The translations under genes were made by a program, and so were the position numbers. The notes under the pieces were generated by a model. The model worked only from the letters and a program-made list of their open reading frames with translations. It was not told where the DNA came from and did not search any database. From Hyphomicrobiales bacterium (GTDB taxonomy: Bacteria > Pseudomonadota > Alphaproteobacteria > Rhizobiales > Rhizobiaceae), in the NCBI GenBank assembly GCA_900466005.1, contig UEGQ01000013.1, positions 174,664 through 238,663 of the forward strand: DNA of 64,000 bases, given 5' to 3'. Below, piece by piece: positions 17,957-26,549 of the stretch (positions are counted from its first letter, which is position 1; each line of letters opens with the position of its first letter).

Positions 17957-18147
17957 CTTGGCTCTTCTCCCGTTCGCCCTTCGCGCACCTGCACCTGGGC
18001 TCTTGTTATCCTTGCGCCCTTCATGTATAGGCACGGCATCGAATTGGGAAGCCGTGGCCTGATCGGGACTACGGCTTCATTTATTAAATAGGTTCCGAAG
18101 ATGCAAACGCGGCTTTTCGGTTCCTCCGCCACAGCAGGAAGATCGTT

Positions 18148-18369
18148 ATGAAGGCTGACATCCATCCCGAATACCACATGATCAAGGTGGTCATGACCGA
18201 CGGCACCGAATACGAAACCCGTTCGACCTGGGGTTCGGAAGGCGCTGTCATGAACCTCGAAATCGACCCGAAGTCTCATCCGGCCTGGACGGGCGGCAAC
18301 CAGCAGCTCATGGACCGCGGCGGTCGTCTCTCGAAGTTCAACAAGCGTTTCGGCGGCCTCGGCCTCTAA
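18148..18369 (+). CDS. rpmE: 50S ribosomal protein L31, cysteine-free form
   Basis: A 73-aa L31, [20 protein letters not shown], with the conserved [20 protein letters not shown] and FNKRF end. The zinc-binding cysteines found in zinc-ribbon L31 are absent, so it is a C-minus type. It is monocistronic with a strong terminator directly downstream and a roughly 190-bp divergent leader shared with the ABC exporter gene. Confidence 0.96.
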   Translation: MKADIHPEYHMIKVVMTDGTEYETRSTWGSEGAVMNLEIDPKSHPAWTGGNQQLMDRGGRLSKFNKRFGGLGL

Positions 18370-18399
18370 TCGCTTCGAAGCTTCTGCTTCCGTTTCCAA

Positions 18400-18424
18400 A
18401 GCCCGGCCTCGCGCCGGGCTTTTC
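18400..18424 (+). terminator. Rho-independent terminator after rpmE
   Basis: An 8-bp GC stem (agcccggc / gccgggct), loop ctcgc, followed by tttc, 30 bases after the rpmE stop. Confidence 0.85.
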
Positions 18425-18534
18425 GCGTTTGCCGTCCCGGTGTCGAGGCCGTGCGTCGTAGGGGCTGCGGAAACGAAAAATCCCGGCGAGGCTATGCCTG
18501 CCGGGATACCATGAAGCGTGGCGTGTCGCGTCGG

Positions 18535-19050
18535 TCAGTTGCCGCTGAAGGCGGTCCGCAGCAGGTCGAGCTGGGCCTTGACGCTGTTTTCGTTGTCCGG
18601 AACGACCGCCGCTTCCGCCGGGCGATAGATTTCGCGGTCGAGGAGCGCGATGCGGTTCTGCAGGCGCAGCGAGCGCTCGACGAGATCGCGGAAGGCTTCC
18701 GGCAGGTCATTCCAGCCGGGCGCCGACTTGTCGACGTTGAAGCCGTCGAGGCGGACCTTGCTCTTCTCCGACAGGACCTGGTCGCGGCTCATCTCGCCAT
18801 TGTTGACCGCCCGCTGCAGCAGCAGCCACGAGGCCATCTGCATCAGCCGCGTGGTGAGGCGCATCGACTCGGCCGCATAGAGCACGGAGGCCATGCGCGG
18901 CAGGACCTTGGCAGCAGAGCGGCCCGGGCCGTCGAGATAGGCGGCGGTCTCCTCCACCAGCCCCATTCCTTCCGAATAGATCGTCTTGAACTGGTTCGAG
19001 GTCGCAGCGCGACCCGCAAAGCTGATCGTATTCACGCCGACTTCCGACAT
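18535..19050 (-). CDS. rcdA: RcdA-family protein (DUF1465), regulator of CtrA degradation
   Basis: A 171-aa protein of the DUF1465 family, which includes Caulobacter RcdA, an adaptor that with CpdR and PopA helps ClpXP degrade the cell-cycle regulator CtrA. Family features are GMGLVEETAAYLDGPGR, YAAESMRLTTRLMQMASWLL, LQRAVNNGEMS and SLRLQNRIALLDREIYRP, the helical-bundle core. I chose the second of two close ATGs (MSEVGVNTISFAG) because aggggt is then correctly spaced. A perfect TTAA-N7-TTAA CtrA box lies about 130 bp upstream, with a GAGTC (CcrM-type GANTC) site at 19130 between the box and the gene. The assignment as RcdA rests on family membership, and the feedback role is inference. Confidence 0.85.
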   Translation of the reverse strand: MSEVGVNTISFAGRAATSNQFKTIYSEGMGLVEETAAYLDGPGRSAAKVLPRMASVLYAAESMRLTTRLMQMASWLLLQRAVNNGEMSRDQVLSEKSKVRLDGFNVDKSAPGWNDLPEAFRDLVERSLRLQNRIALLDREIYRPAEAAVVPDNENSVKAQLDLLRTAFSGN

Positions 19051-19181
19051 CGTCATTACCCCTGTCTTACGCAAAACTCTCGCGGCCACATCTTGTTTCA
19101 TCCTCGAAGGATGCTTTCCGGCTCTTATGGAGTCACGATGCTATCAATAGCTTAAACGCGCAAGGCAAATCTTAAGGAAAG

Positions 19182-19196
19182 GTTAATTCCCACAGT
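19182..19196. promoter_or_regulatory. CtrA-binding box upstream of rcdA
   Basis: Sequence ttaaggaaaggttaa, an exact TTAA-N7-TTAA match to the alphaproteobacterial CtrA consensus, 132-146 bp upstream of the rcdA start codon. Confidence 0.65.
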
Positions 19197-19221
19197 TTTG
19201 CCGAGCACCTTTCAAAACGTC

Positions 19222-19247
19222 AAAAAAAGAGCCGCGAAAGCGGCTCT
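19222..19247 (-). terminator. Rho-independent terminator of the candidate small RNA
   Basis: An 8-bp stem (agagccgc / gcggctct) with a GNRA-like tetraloop (tttc on this strand), followed by ttttttt. It also separates upstream transcription of the MFS/DUF1192 genes from rcdA. Confidence 0.9.
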
Positions 19248-19322
19248 CAAGGTAAAACAGGGAGAAAATCAGACCTATTCGCCATGAGGAGAAACTGCCT
19301 GAATCCAGAAGCTCTGGATGGC
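19222..19322 (-). ncRNA. Candidate small RNA (about 100 nt) upstream of rcdA
   Basis: On the minus strand this stretch has the layout of a trans-acting small RNA: a 5' hairpin (atccaga / tctggat, loop gct), a mostly unpaired middle of about 45 nt carrying the anti-ribosome-binding-site motifs tctcctc and ttctccct, and a strong Rho-independent terminator with seven T. It encodes no credible protein. A CtrA box (19344-19358) overlaps the expected -35 region for a start near 19322, with an AT-rich -10 candidate (gttaat, 19330-19335). The size and features resemble the rhizobial cell-cycle small RNA EcpR1 (about 101 nt in Sinorhizobium meliloti), but I cannot confirm that identity. Confidence 0.6.
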
Positions 19323-19343
19323 AATTACATTAACGAAAAAGCG

Positions 19344-19358
19344 TTAACGAATGGTTAA
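19344..19358. promoter_or_regulatory. CtrA-binding box before the candidate small RNA
   Basis: Sequence ttaacgaatggttaa, an exact TTAA-N7-TTAA match, positioned about 22-36 bp upstream of the inferred minus-strand start at 19322, the position expected of a CtrA-activated promoter. Confidence 0.65.
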
Positions 19359-19418
19359 CCGCTTGCCTCAGGTGTGTTGTTCCTTGCTACAGTTGGAGAT
19401 ACGTCGGACAGTCGGACG

Positions 19419-19616
19419 CTATACTTTCGGGCGGAACAGACTTTCTGCGGCGAGCTTTCCGGCCTGCTTGCGCTGCCGCTCGGCATCGAGACGGGCGATC
19501 TCCTCTTCCAGGAGGCCTATGCGGGCCGACAGTTCGTCGGCGGAAAGCATCGAGAGATCGGAGCCGATCTCGTGAACCGTCTTCTTCTTCGGGCGATCGT
19601 CGTCGCTGATGCTCAT
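19419..19616 (-). CDS. DUF1192 small coiled-coil protein
   Basis: A 65-aa protein: MSISDDDRPKKKTVHEIGSD, then LSADELSARIGLLEEEIARL and a C-terminal AAESLFRP. This is the short alphaproteobacterial DUF1192 family, predicted to be one long helix. It starts 3 bp after the MFS transporter stop in the same direction, so the two are cotranscribed. Function unknown. Confidence 0.85.
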   Translation of the reverse strand: MSISDDDRPKKKTVHEIGSDLSMLSADELSARIGLLEEEIARLDAERQRKQAGKLAAESLFRPKV

Positions 19617-19619
19617 CGG

Positions 19620-20903
19620 TCATTCCTCTTGAGTGGCAGCATCCGTCTCCGCCGCGTCGGAGAGCGGTGCGGCGCGCGGATCGAGATTGAGACTTTCCGG
19701 CGTGCTCATCGGTGCGGCCCCCACCGGGAACTTCGGCACGTATTCGCGTTCTCCCGCCGGGACCGCCGCGCGCAGGCGGCTGCGATAGATGGCGTAGGTG
19801 GTCAGCAGCCCGTGCGCCACGGCGGTTACCGCGAAGAGCGCGTAGGGGCCGAGCCTGGTCATCACCGGGCCGCCGAGGGTCGGACCGATGATCGTACCGA
19901 TGCCGAAGAGCAGCAGGAGGCCGCCGGAGACCTTCACGAAGTCGTCGGAGCGGGCGAAGTCGTTCGCGTGCGCCACGGCGATCGGGTAGAGCGCGTTGGC
20001 GGCGGCGCCGTAGAGCGCGACGAAGCCGATCAGCACGTAGGCATCATGGGGCTGGACGAGCGCCAGGATCACGGCGGCGACAGCAGCGACGCCCGACAGC
20101 GCCGCGAGGACGTAGCGGCGGTCGGTGGTGTCGGAGAGCTTGCCGGCCGGAAACTGCATCATCGCACCGACGAAGATGGTGAGGCTCATCATCACGGCGA
20201 TCGTCCCCGGCGAAAGCCCGGCGCGCGCGCCGAAGACGGCACCGAGCGTGCCGTAGGCGCCGTTGGCGATGCCGATCAGCAGGATGCCGATGAAGGAGAT
20301 CGGCGAATTGCGGTAGAGGCTGCGGAGATCAAGACTGACCGATTTCAGCGGCTGGGGCGTCGCCGCCGTCGACAGCGTCGTCGGCAGCATGGCGAGGCAG
20401 TAGAAGATGCCGCAGAACATGAAGAGGATGGTGGTCGACGGGTCGCCGAGCGGCACCAGCATCTGCCCTCCGACGACCCCGATCAGCGTGATCGAGATGT
20501 AGAAGGAGAAGATCATGCCGCGGCTTTCGTTGGTCGCCCGCTCGTTCAGCCAGCTTTCGATGATCATCGAGGTGCCGGCCGTGCAGAAGCCGGTCACCGC
20601 CCGCAGCGCCACCCACCAGAACTGGTCGACCTGGATGCCGGTCAGGAGCGCGATGATCGCGATCAGCGAGATGAAGCTCGAGAAGGCACGCACATGGCCG
20701 ACGCGCATGACCACCTTCGGCGCGAAGAAGCAGCCGAGCACGAAGCCCGTCGCCCAGGAGGTGCCGAGCAGGCCGAGGATCTCGTTCGAATAGCCCTCGG
20801 CGGACCCGCGCACGGGCAGAAGCAGGCCGTGCAGGCCGTTGCCGAGGAAGAGGAACAGGGTGCCCAGGAGAAGGGCGAGGACGGGCAGCAAGTTACGGCG
20901 CAT
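19620..20903 (-). CDS. Major facilitator superfamily transporter
   Basis: A 427-aa, 12-helix MFS protein. Motifs include GTSWATGFVLGCFFAPKVVM followed by RVGHVRAFS (the loop 2-3 signature region, degenerate), TGFCTAGTSMIIESWLNERA in helix 5 and PAGKLSDTTDRRYV in the loop 8-9 repeat of the motif. The ESWLNERA segment is typical of the YcaD-like/DHA-related MFS group of unknown substrate. The C-terminal 60 residues are hydrophilic. It is followed at 3 bp by the DUF1192 gene. Confidence 0.88.
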   Translation of the reverse strand: MRRNLLPVLALLLGTLFLFLGNGLHGLLLPVRGSAEGYSNEILGLLGTSWATGFVLGCFFAPKVVMRVGHVRAFSSFISLIAIIALLTGIQVDQFWWVALRAVTGFCTAGTSMIIESWLNERATNESRGMIFSFYISITLIGVVGGQMLVPLGDPSTTILFMFCGIFYCLAMLPTTLSTAATPQPLKSVSLDLRSLYRNSPISFIGILLIGIANGAYGTLGAVFGARAGLSPGTIAVMMSLTIFVGAMMQFPAGKLSDTTDRRYVLAALSGVAAVAAVILALVQPHDAYVLIGFVALYGAAANALYPIAVAHANDFARSDDFVKVSGGLLLLFGIGTIIGPTLGGPVMTRLGPYALFAVTAVAHGLLTTYAIYRSRLRAAVPAGEREYVPKFPVGAAPMSTPESLNLDPRAAPLSDAAETDAATQEE

Positions 20904-21070
20904 GGGTGCGATTCGCAGCCTTCTGTTCGAAGCTCACTAGAGGTCGACTGAAACGTCACAGATTGCAAGATGAGCGTGTCAAAGATCAGTCTCCACCTTG
21001 CAGCGGCGTCATTGAGAAGCAAAGGTGTCCGCCATATGACGCTTCTCCGATTCTTCCGCAAGGACCTGCA

Positions 21071-21226
21071 ATGACCAAAGCGATCGCCGCATTCCTGATC
21101 CTCGCCATGGTCGTGCAACTCATCAAGCCCCTCGGGGTTCCCGGGCTGCGCAAACGCGGTGATTTCTGGAAGCTGGCCGTCCTCGCCTTCGTGATCTGGT
21201 CCGTCGTGCTTCTCGTCCGTCCCTGA
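21071..21226 (+). CDS. Small two-helix membrane protein
   Basis: A 51-aa protein, MTKAIAAFLILAMVVQLIKP, then GVPGLRKRGDFWKLAVLAFV and a hydrophobic end. Two membrane helices separated by a basic loop are predicted. An aagga ribosome binding site precedes the ATG by about 9 bases. The K-P-L-G-V-P-G-L-R-x-R-x-D-x-W-K pattern suggests a genuine conserved rhizobial small membrane protein, of unknown function. It is divergent from the MFS gene and converges closely on the PhzF gene, only 4 bp apart. Confidence 0.7.
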   Translation: MTKAIAAFLILAMVVQLIKPLGVPGLRKRGDFWKLAVLAFVIWSVVLLVRP

Positions 21227-21230
21227 TGGG

Positions 21231-22142
21231 TCAGACCGAGATCGTGCCGCGCATCACCTCGACGCAGTCGCCGGAGATATCGACGGTGTGGACGTGACCG
21301 CCCCGCTTTTCCGTCGCGACGTGGATGTGGCTTGCACGTCCCATCTCGACGCCCTGTTCGATCAGGAAACGGAAATGTCCGTGATCCGCCGGCGCCAGCG
21401 CGGTCAGAAGCGCGCCGAGCGCGGCGGATGCGCTGCCGGTCGCCGGGTCCTCCGGCACGTTGTCGAGCGGCGCGAACATGCGCGCGCGGATGTGCTCGCC
21501 GTCGAGGCGGGTGTAGAGGAAGAGCGGACAGTCGCTTTCTTCCGCGGCGAAGGTGGCGCACATCTCTTCCAGCGTCTCGACGTTCGGTTTGGCGCGCGCC
21601 AGTGCGTCGAGATCGGAGAGTTCGGCGACGACGAATTTGAGGCCCACCGAGGCGAACGAGGGAGCGTGCCGGTCGGCGACGATGTCGCGCGGGGAGAGGC
21701 CTGCCGCGCGGGCGAGAAGCGGCACCGGAACCTGGGCGCCGACCGAAAGGGGTTGCGGCGCCCGGATCGTCGCCCCGCGCACGGTGTCGCCGGACTTGCG
21801 GAGCGTGACAGTGACGAGGCCCGCCTTTTCCTCAAAGCGCAGCGCCTCGCCGACGGACTGCCCGAAGATGGAACCCATCCGGCCGACCACGAAGGCGGTG
21901 CCGACATTCGGATGGCCGGCGAACGGGACTTCCGTCGTCGGCGTGAAGATCCGCACCTGCGCGGTGTTGTCTATGTCCTCTGCCGGCAGCAGGAAGCTGG
22001 TTTCGGAATAGCCGAACTCGGCGGCGATCCGCTGCATCTCCTCCGTCGTCAGCCCACTGCCGTCGAGAATGACCGCGAGCGGATTGCCGCGAAAGCGGTG
22101 CTCGGTGAAGACGTCGACGGTGACGAACGGACATTCCCGCAT
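21231..22142 (-). CDS. PhzF-family isomerase-like protein
   Basis: A 303-aa protein with the two-domain diaminopimelate-epimerase fold of the PhzF family. It opens MRECPFVTVDVFTEHRFRGN and contains FGYSETSFLLP with the conserved acidic residue (E47) corresponding to the PhzF catalytic glutamate, PFAGHPNVGTA, and DPATGSASAALGALL. Phenazine genes are absent, so it is one of the many PhzF homologues with unknown substrate, not evidence for phenazine synthesis. Confidence 0.9.
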   Translation of the reverse strand: MRECPFVTVDVFTEHRFRGNPLAVILDGSGLTTEEMQRIAAEFGYSETSFLLPAEDIDNTAQVRIFTPTTEVPFAGHPNVGTAFVVGRMGSIFGQSVGEALRFEEKAGLVTVTLRKSGDTVRGATIRAPQPLSVGAQVPVPLLARAAGLSPRDIVADRHAPSFASVGLKFVVAELSDLDALARAKPNVETLEEMCATFAAEESDCPLFLYTRLDGEHIRARMFAPLDNVPEDPATGSASAALGALLTALAPADHGHFRFLIEQGVEMGRASHIHVATEKRGGHVHTVDISGDCVEVMRGTISV

Positions 22143-22185
22143 GGCTGATGCTCCCTGATCGCGATCCCGGTCGTATGTATAACGA

Positions 22186-22210
22186 AAAAGCCCGGCGCGG
22201 GCCGGGCTTT
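22186..22210 (-). terminator. Rho-independent terminator after the aldolase gene
   Basis: On the minus strand an 8-bp stem (agcccggc / gccgggct) runs into tttttcgtt, 30 bases beyond the aldolase stop. A short ttt on the other side is too weak to call it bidirectional. Confidence 0.85.
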
Positions 22211-22240
22211 CGTGTCATCGTGACAAAGAGGCGGGCCGTA

Positions 22241-23137
22241 TCAGGCCTTGTTGACGCTTGCGTTGTAGATCTGATCGATCGTTTCGGCGAGGCTCGCGTC
22301 GAACTCCGCGTCGCTCATCGAGACGCGCAGCTTTTCCGTCAGCGCGCGCGAGAAGCTCGCAATCATGCCGTGGTTGTGGCTGAGTTTTTCGCAGGCGTCG
22401 GCGGTGGTGTAGCCGCCGGAGAGGGCGACGACGCGGACGACCGACTTGTGGGCGACCAGGGGCGCGTAGAAATCGGCGACTGTCGGGATCGTCAGCTTCA
22501 GCATGACGGCTTCGCCTGCCGGAAGCTTGTCGAGCTGTGCGGCGATCTCGTCGCGAAGAATGGCTTCGGCCTCAACCTTCGTCGGGCTCTTGATGGAGAC
22601 TTCGGGCTCGACGATCGGCACGAGGCCCTGACCGATGATCTGGCGTGCCACCTCGAACTGCTGCTTCACGACGGCTGCAATCCCGGCCTTGTCGGCATGA
22701 CCGATCACCGAGCGCATCTTGGTGCCGAACATGCCCTTTTCGCGCCCGCGGATGAGGAGGGAGTCGAGATCCGGCATGGCCTTCATCATCTGAACGCCGT
22801 TCTGTTCGGCTTCGAGGCCCTTGTCGACCTTGAGGAAGGGCACCACGCCGCGCTTTTCCCAGAGATAGGACGGAACGGGCTCACCGTCGACGTCGCCGTC
22901 CATGGTCCGCTCGAACAGGATGGCGCCGATGACCTTGTCGCCGGTGAAGGCGGGCGCGCTCATGATGCGGACGCGCATGGCATGCATCAGGCGGAACATC
23001 TCCTCGTCGCCCTGGTATTCGGACTCGGAAATGCCGTAGAGGCTCAACGCTTTGGGTGTTGAACCACCGCTTTGATCCAGCGCCGCAATGAAGCCGGGTG
23101 CAGAGGTGATCTTGTTCAACATCTTCGCGTCCACCAT
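22241..23137 (-). CDS. Fructose-bisphosphate aldolase, class I
   Basis: A 298-aa Schiff-base (class I) aldolase that reversibly cleaves fructose-1,6-bisphosphate to dihydroxyacetone phosphate and glyceraldehyde-3-phosphate. Visible motifs are GFIAALDQSGGSTPKAL, GVVPFLKVDKGL, GLVPIVEPEV, the segment AVMLKLTIPT with the probable Schiff-base lysine K214, and RVVALSGGYTTADAC. It is of the small bacterial class I type common in rhizobia. The ATG has a taggag site upstream. It lies downstream of pgk with a 300-bp intergenic region that contains a long palindrome, a probable operator. Confidence 0.93.
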   Translation of the reverse strand: MVDAKMLNKITSAPGFIAALDQSGGSTPKALSLYGISESEYQGDEEMFRLMHAMRVRIMSAPAFTGDKVIGAILFERTMDGDVDGEPVPSYLWEKRGVVPFLKVDKGLEAEQNGVQMMKAMPDLDSLLIRGREKGMFGTKMRSVIGHADKAGIAAVVKQQFEVARQIIGQGLVPIVEPEVSIKSPTKVEAEAILRDEIAAQLDKLPAGEAVMLKLTIPTVADFYAPLVAHKSVVRVVALSGGYTTADACEKLSHNHGMIASFSRALTEKLRVSMSDAEFDASLAETIDQIYNASVNKA

Positions 23138-23332
23138 ATCTCACTCCTATCCCTACAGTGGCGCGATACGCGCGCACGTAAGTTCGTTGATGTTACGACC
23201 AATCGGCAACGCCGAGTTCATCAATCCCGGATCGATATCGCTAAGATGTTCGGCTATTTCGCCTTTCCTCCGGGGCTGCAACTGGCCGATAACAGAAGTT
23301 TCCCTAAAGGCAAATCCCGGTCTAATTGATTG

Positions 23333-23359
23333 AAACGATTGAAATTATTTCAATCGTTT
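23333..23359. promoter_or_regulatory. 12-bp inverted repeat (probable operator) upstream of the aldolase gene
   Basis: Perfect arms aaacgattgaaa and tttcaatcgttt separated by tta. It stands in AT-rich sequence, 196 bp upstream of the aldolase start and about 80 bp beyond the pgk stop. Its symmetry and A/T-flanked CGATTGAAA core suit a dimeric repressor such as a LacI-family regulator. There is no following T tract, so it is less likely a terminator. The rest of the 303-bp gap shows nothing else I can assign. Confidence 0.55.
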
Positions 23360-23440
23360 AAAATATCTGAAATCTTCGGACCGGGCATGACGGCGGCGCG
23401 AATGCGGACAGGCCGCGCCGCCTCATCGTATGTAGGGCGG

Positions 23441-24643
23441 TCAGGCCGTCCTGGACAGAACTGCGACGCCCGGCAGTTCCTTGCCTTCCATCCATTCGAG
23501 GAAGGCGCCGCCGGCGGTCGAGACATAGGTGAAGTCGTCGGCAACGCCGGCATGGTTCAGCGCCGAGACGGTGTCGCCGCCGCCGGCGACCGAAACCAGC
23601 TGGCCTTCCCGGGTGCAGTCGGCCGCATGACGGGCAGCCGCGACGGTCGCCTTGTCGAAGGGCGCGATCTCGAATGCGCCGAGCGGGCCGTTCCAGACGA
23701 GGGTGGCGGCGCGGCCGATCCAGGCATTGACCGCCTCGACCGATTTCGGCCCGACGTCTAGCACCATGGCATCGGCGGGAATGGCGTTGATATCGACCGT
23801 CTCGTTGTCGGCCCCGGCCTTGAATTCGCGGGCGACCACGCCGTCAGAGGGGAGCACGATGGCGCAGCCGGCGGTGGCGGCTTCCAGCATGATCTGCTTT
23901 GCGGTGTCGGCGAGGTCGTGCTCGCAGAGCGACTTGCCGACATCGGTGCCGTTGGCCGCGAGGAAGGTGTTGGCCATGCCGCCGCCGATGACGAGTGCGT
24001 CGACCTTCTTCACGAGGTTCATCAGGAGGTCGATCTTGGTCGAGACCTTGGCGCCGCCGACGATCGCCACCACCGGGCGGGCAGGGTTGCCGAGACCCTT
24101 TTCGAGTGCCTCCAGTTCCGCCTGCATGGTGCGGCCGGCATAGGCGGGCAGGTGATGGGCGAGGCCCTCGGTCGAGGCGTGGGCGCGATGGGCGGCCGAG
24201 AAGGCGTCGTTCACATAGATGTCGCCGTTCTTCGCGAGTTCGGCGGTGAATTCCGGTGTGTTCTTTTCCTCGCCCTTGTGAAAGCGGGTGTTCTCGAGGA
24301 GCAGGATGTCGCCGTTGTTCATCTTGGCGATGGCGTCGGCGGCCGGAGCACCGATGCAGTCGGAGGCGAAGGCGACGCTCTGGTCCAGCACTTCTTCTAC
24401 CGCCGGTGCGATCAGGGAGAGCGACATGTCGGCGACCGGCTCACCCTTCGGCCGGCCGAAATGGGCGAGCAGGATGACCTTCGCACCCTTTTCCGAAAGC
24501 TCGCGAATGGTGGGCGCCACGCGCTCGATGCGGGTGGTGTCGCTGACCTTGCCGTCCGTCACCGGAACGTTGAGGTCCACGCGGACCAGTACGCGCTTGC
24601 CGGCAATGTCGGTCAGATCGTCGAGTGTCTTGAAAGCCGCCAT
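23441..24643 (-). CDS. pgk: Phosphoglycerate kinase
   Basis: A 400-aa phosphoglycerate kinase, making ATP and 3-phosphoglycerate from 1,3-bisphosphoglycerate. Motifs: [75 protein letters not shown] and the nucleotide-binding [11 protein letters not shown]. The chosen ATG ([20 protein letters not shown]) gives the normal length. It belongs to the aldolase-pgk-gap-transketolase block, all on this strand. Confidence 0.97.
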   Translation of the reverse strand: MAAFKTLDDLTDIAGKRVLVRVDLNVPVTDGKVSDTTRIERVAPTIRELSEKGAKVILLAHFGRPKGEPVADMSLSLIAPAVEEVLDQSVAFASDCIGAPAADAIAKMNNGDILLLENTRFHKGEEKNTPEFTAELAKNGDIYVNDAFSAAHRAHASTEGLAHHLPAYAGRTMQAELEALEKGLGNPARPVVAIVGGAKVSTKIDLLMNLVKKVDALVIGGGMANTFLAANGTDVGKSLCEHDLADTAKQIMLEAATAGCAIVLPSDGVVAREFKAGADNETVDINAIPADAMVLDVGPKSVEAVNAWIGRAATLVWNGPLGAFEIAPFDKATVAAARHAADCTREGQLVSVAGGGDTVSALNHAGVADDFTYVSTAGGAFLEWMEGKELPGVAVLSRTA

Positions 24644-24740
24644 GGTTATACCCGTCCCTCCAGTCTCTTTGGGTTCTAAAACGTGAGGGCCGGACATTAC
24701 TACGCCTGACCCGCGACGCAAGGCGAGGGCGGGGCAAAAT

Positions 24741-26549
24741 TCACTCGGCCGCCTTGCGGATCTTGCGGAGATAGTCGCGCAGCGCGTGGGCAATCTCCCG
24801 AAGATTGAGGAAGATCGGCAGTTTGGTGGCCGGCGCCACCGGCTCGAGCGAGACGCCGACCGAGGCAATATGTCCCGTCTCATCGATGTCGCGGACGATG
24901 AGGACGATGGTGCCGAGGCGGATGCGATCGGCATAATCGGCCCTGCCGCCGAGGCGTTGCTCGATGAGCTCGGCGACGGTGATGATGCGCTCCGCCTCGC
25001 TCACGAGCAATGGTCCGTAGGCCTGGTCGAGATTGTCGACGCGGGTCGACGGGGCGATCGCGAACATGCCGAAGAACTCGCTGTCGTTCTCGTCCACCGG
25101 CGCCTTGCTGGCGAAGAGGCGGTCGAGCAGGCGCGAATAGCCCGGCGCGATGAACAGATAGACCTGGTCGTTTTCCCTGAGCCGGCCGGCATACTGGTAA
25201 CGCATCGACTTGCCGTCGCGGATCACGAGCGAGGGCATGGCCCAGCGGGGAATGCGCTCGCCGCGTAGGACCGGGCTGTCGGCGACGACGCGGTAGGCGA
25301 GCAGTTCGTGGTTGGCGGCGCCCGGAAGGTCGAGCTCCACCTTGTCGATCGCGCCGATCCGCGGAGGGATGATCAGCCCGAGCCTGCGGGCGACGGGCTT
25401 GATCGTCCAGCCCTGCAGGAGCAGTGAGATCATCACCACGATGAAGGCGGCGTTGAAATAGACCTGCCCGTCCTCCAGCCCCCCGAGGATCGGCAGGATC
25501 GCAAGCAGGATCGAGACGGCGCCGCGCAGCCCGACCCAGGCGATGAAGCCGGTTTCGCGCTGGGTGTAGTCGAACGGCAGGAGGCAGAGCCACACCGCCA
25601 GCGGACGCGCCACGAACACCAGGAACAGGCCGAGGATGACCGCCGGCAGCAGGATCTGTGGAAACTGCGAGGGCGTGGCAAGCAGGCCGAGCACGAGGAA
25701 CATGACGATCTGCGCAAGCCAGGTCATGCCGTCCTGGAAGCGGGTGATCGAGCCGCGGGCGGGGATCTTCTGGCTGCCGGCGTAGATGCCGGCCACGTAG
25801 ACGGCGAGGAAGCCGCTGCCGCCGACCGCGCCGGTGTAGGAGAAGACGAGGAGGGCCATCGTCAGCATGAAGATCGGCGCAAGCCCCCGTTCGATGGAAA
25901 TCCGTTTCAGCACGAAGACGATGATCGCGCCGCCGATCAGCCCGAGCGCGAGGCCGAGTCCCATCTGCTCGACGAAGAGGCGCAGGAGCGCCATGTCGAA
26001 GCCGGCATAGCCCTCGCCGGTCGACAGCAGCTGCACCAGCGCCATGGTGAGGAAGATCGCCATCGGATCGTTCGTGCCGGACTCGACCTCGAGCGTCGAG
26101 CGCACCCGGTCGCGGATGTTGATGCCGCCGATGCGCAGCAGGAAGAACACCGCCGCCGCATCGGTGGAGGCGACGATCGAACCGAGCAATGCCCCTTCCA
26201 GGAAGGAGAAGTCGAGCAACAGATGTGCGAGCATGCCGAACAGGCAGGCGGTGATCAGGACGCCGGCGGTCGAGAGCAGCAGCGCCGGCGTCGCCGACAG
26301 CCTGAAGGACTGCAGGGAGGTTCCATAGCCAGAATCGAACAGAATGATCGCGAGCGCCACGGAGCCGAGCGCGTAGGCGAGCGAATTGTTGGAAAAGTCG
26401 ATGCCGAGGCCATCGACGCCGGTCACGAGCCCGATCAGCAGGAAGAGCAGGAGGAGGGGAGCGCCGAAGCGGAAGGCGAGCAGGCTCGAAAACGCCGCGA
26501 GGAGGACCAGCGCCGTGCCCACCAGCGTCATCGCATAGAATTCGTCCAC
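24741..26549 (-). CDS. K+/H+ (Na+/H+) antiporter, NhaP2/CvrA type
   Basis: A 602-aa cation/proton antiporter. Residues 1-390 form about 12-13 membrane helices with the CPA1 motifs [28 protein letters not shown] and [15 protein letters not shown], whose acidic pair fits the ion-binding site. Residues about 400-480 form a TrkA-C (RCK_C) domain ([15 protein letters not shown]) and 500-590 a CorC/HlyC-like domain ([15 protein letters not shown]), the NhaP2 arrangement for cytoplasmic nucleotide or ion control. The start is GTG; an ATG six codons in is the alternative. It interrupts the glycolytic gene block and may protect against K+ or pH stress (family knowledge). Confidence 0.9.
   Translation of the reverse strand: MDEFYAMTLVGTALVLLAAFSSLLAFRFGAPLLLLFLLIGLVTGVDGLGIDFSNNSLAYALGSVALAIILFDSGYGTSLQSFRLSATPALLLSTAGVLITACLFGMLAHLLLDFSFLEGALLGSIVASTDAAAVFFLLRIGGINIRDRVRSTLEVESGTNDPMAIFLTMALVQLLSTGEGYAGFDMALLRLFVEQMGLGLALGLIGGAIIVFVLKRISIERGLAPIFMLTMALLVFSYTGAVGGSGFLAVYVAGIYAGSQKIPARGSITRFQDGMTWLAQIVMFLVLGLLATPSQFPQILLPAVILGLFLVFVARPLAVWLCLLPFDYTQRETGFIAWVGLRGAVSILLAILPILGGLEDGQVYFNAAFIVVMISLLLQGWTIKPVARRLGLIIPPRIGAIDKVELDLPGAANHELLAYRVVADSPVLRGERIPRWAMPSLVIRDGKSMRYQYAGRLRENDQVYLFIAPGYSRLLDRLFASKAPVDENDSEFFGMFAIAPSTRVDNLDQAYGPLLVSEAERIITVAELIEQRLGGRADYADRIRLGTIVLIVRDIDETGHIASVGVSLEPVAPATKLPIFLNLREIAHALRDYLRKIRKAAE

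Noticed and set aside
16236..18091. Long plus-strand open frame opposite the ABC exporter gene
   Set aside because: It is the antisense shadow of a clear ABC transporter gene, a common effect in high-GC DNA, and its product is a low-complexity Arg/Asp/Gly-rich chain.
21231..22142. Phenazine biosynthesis locus
   Set aside because: Only a PhzF-family protein is present; no other phz gene is near, and PhzF homologues are common without phenazines.
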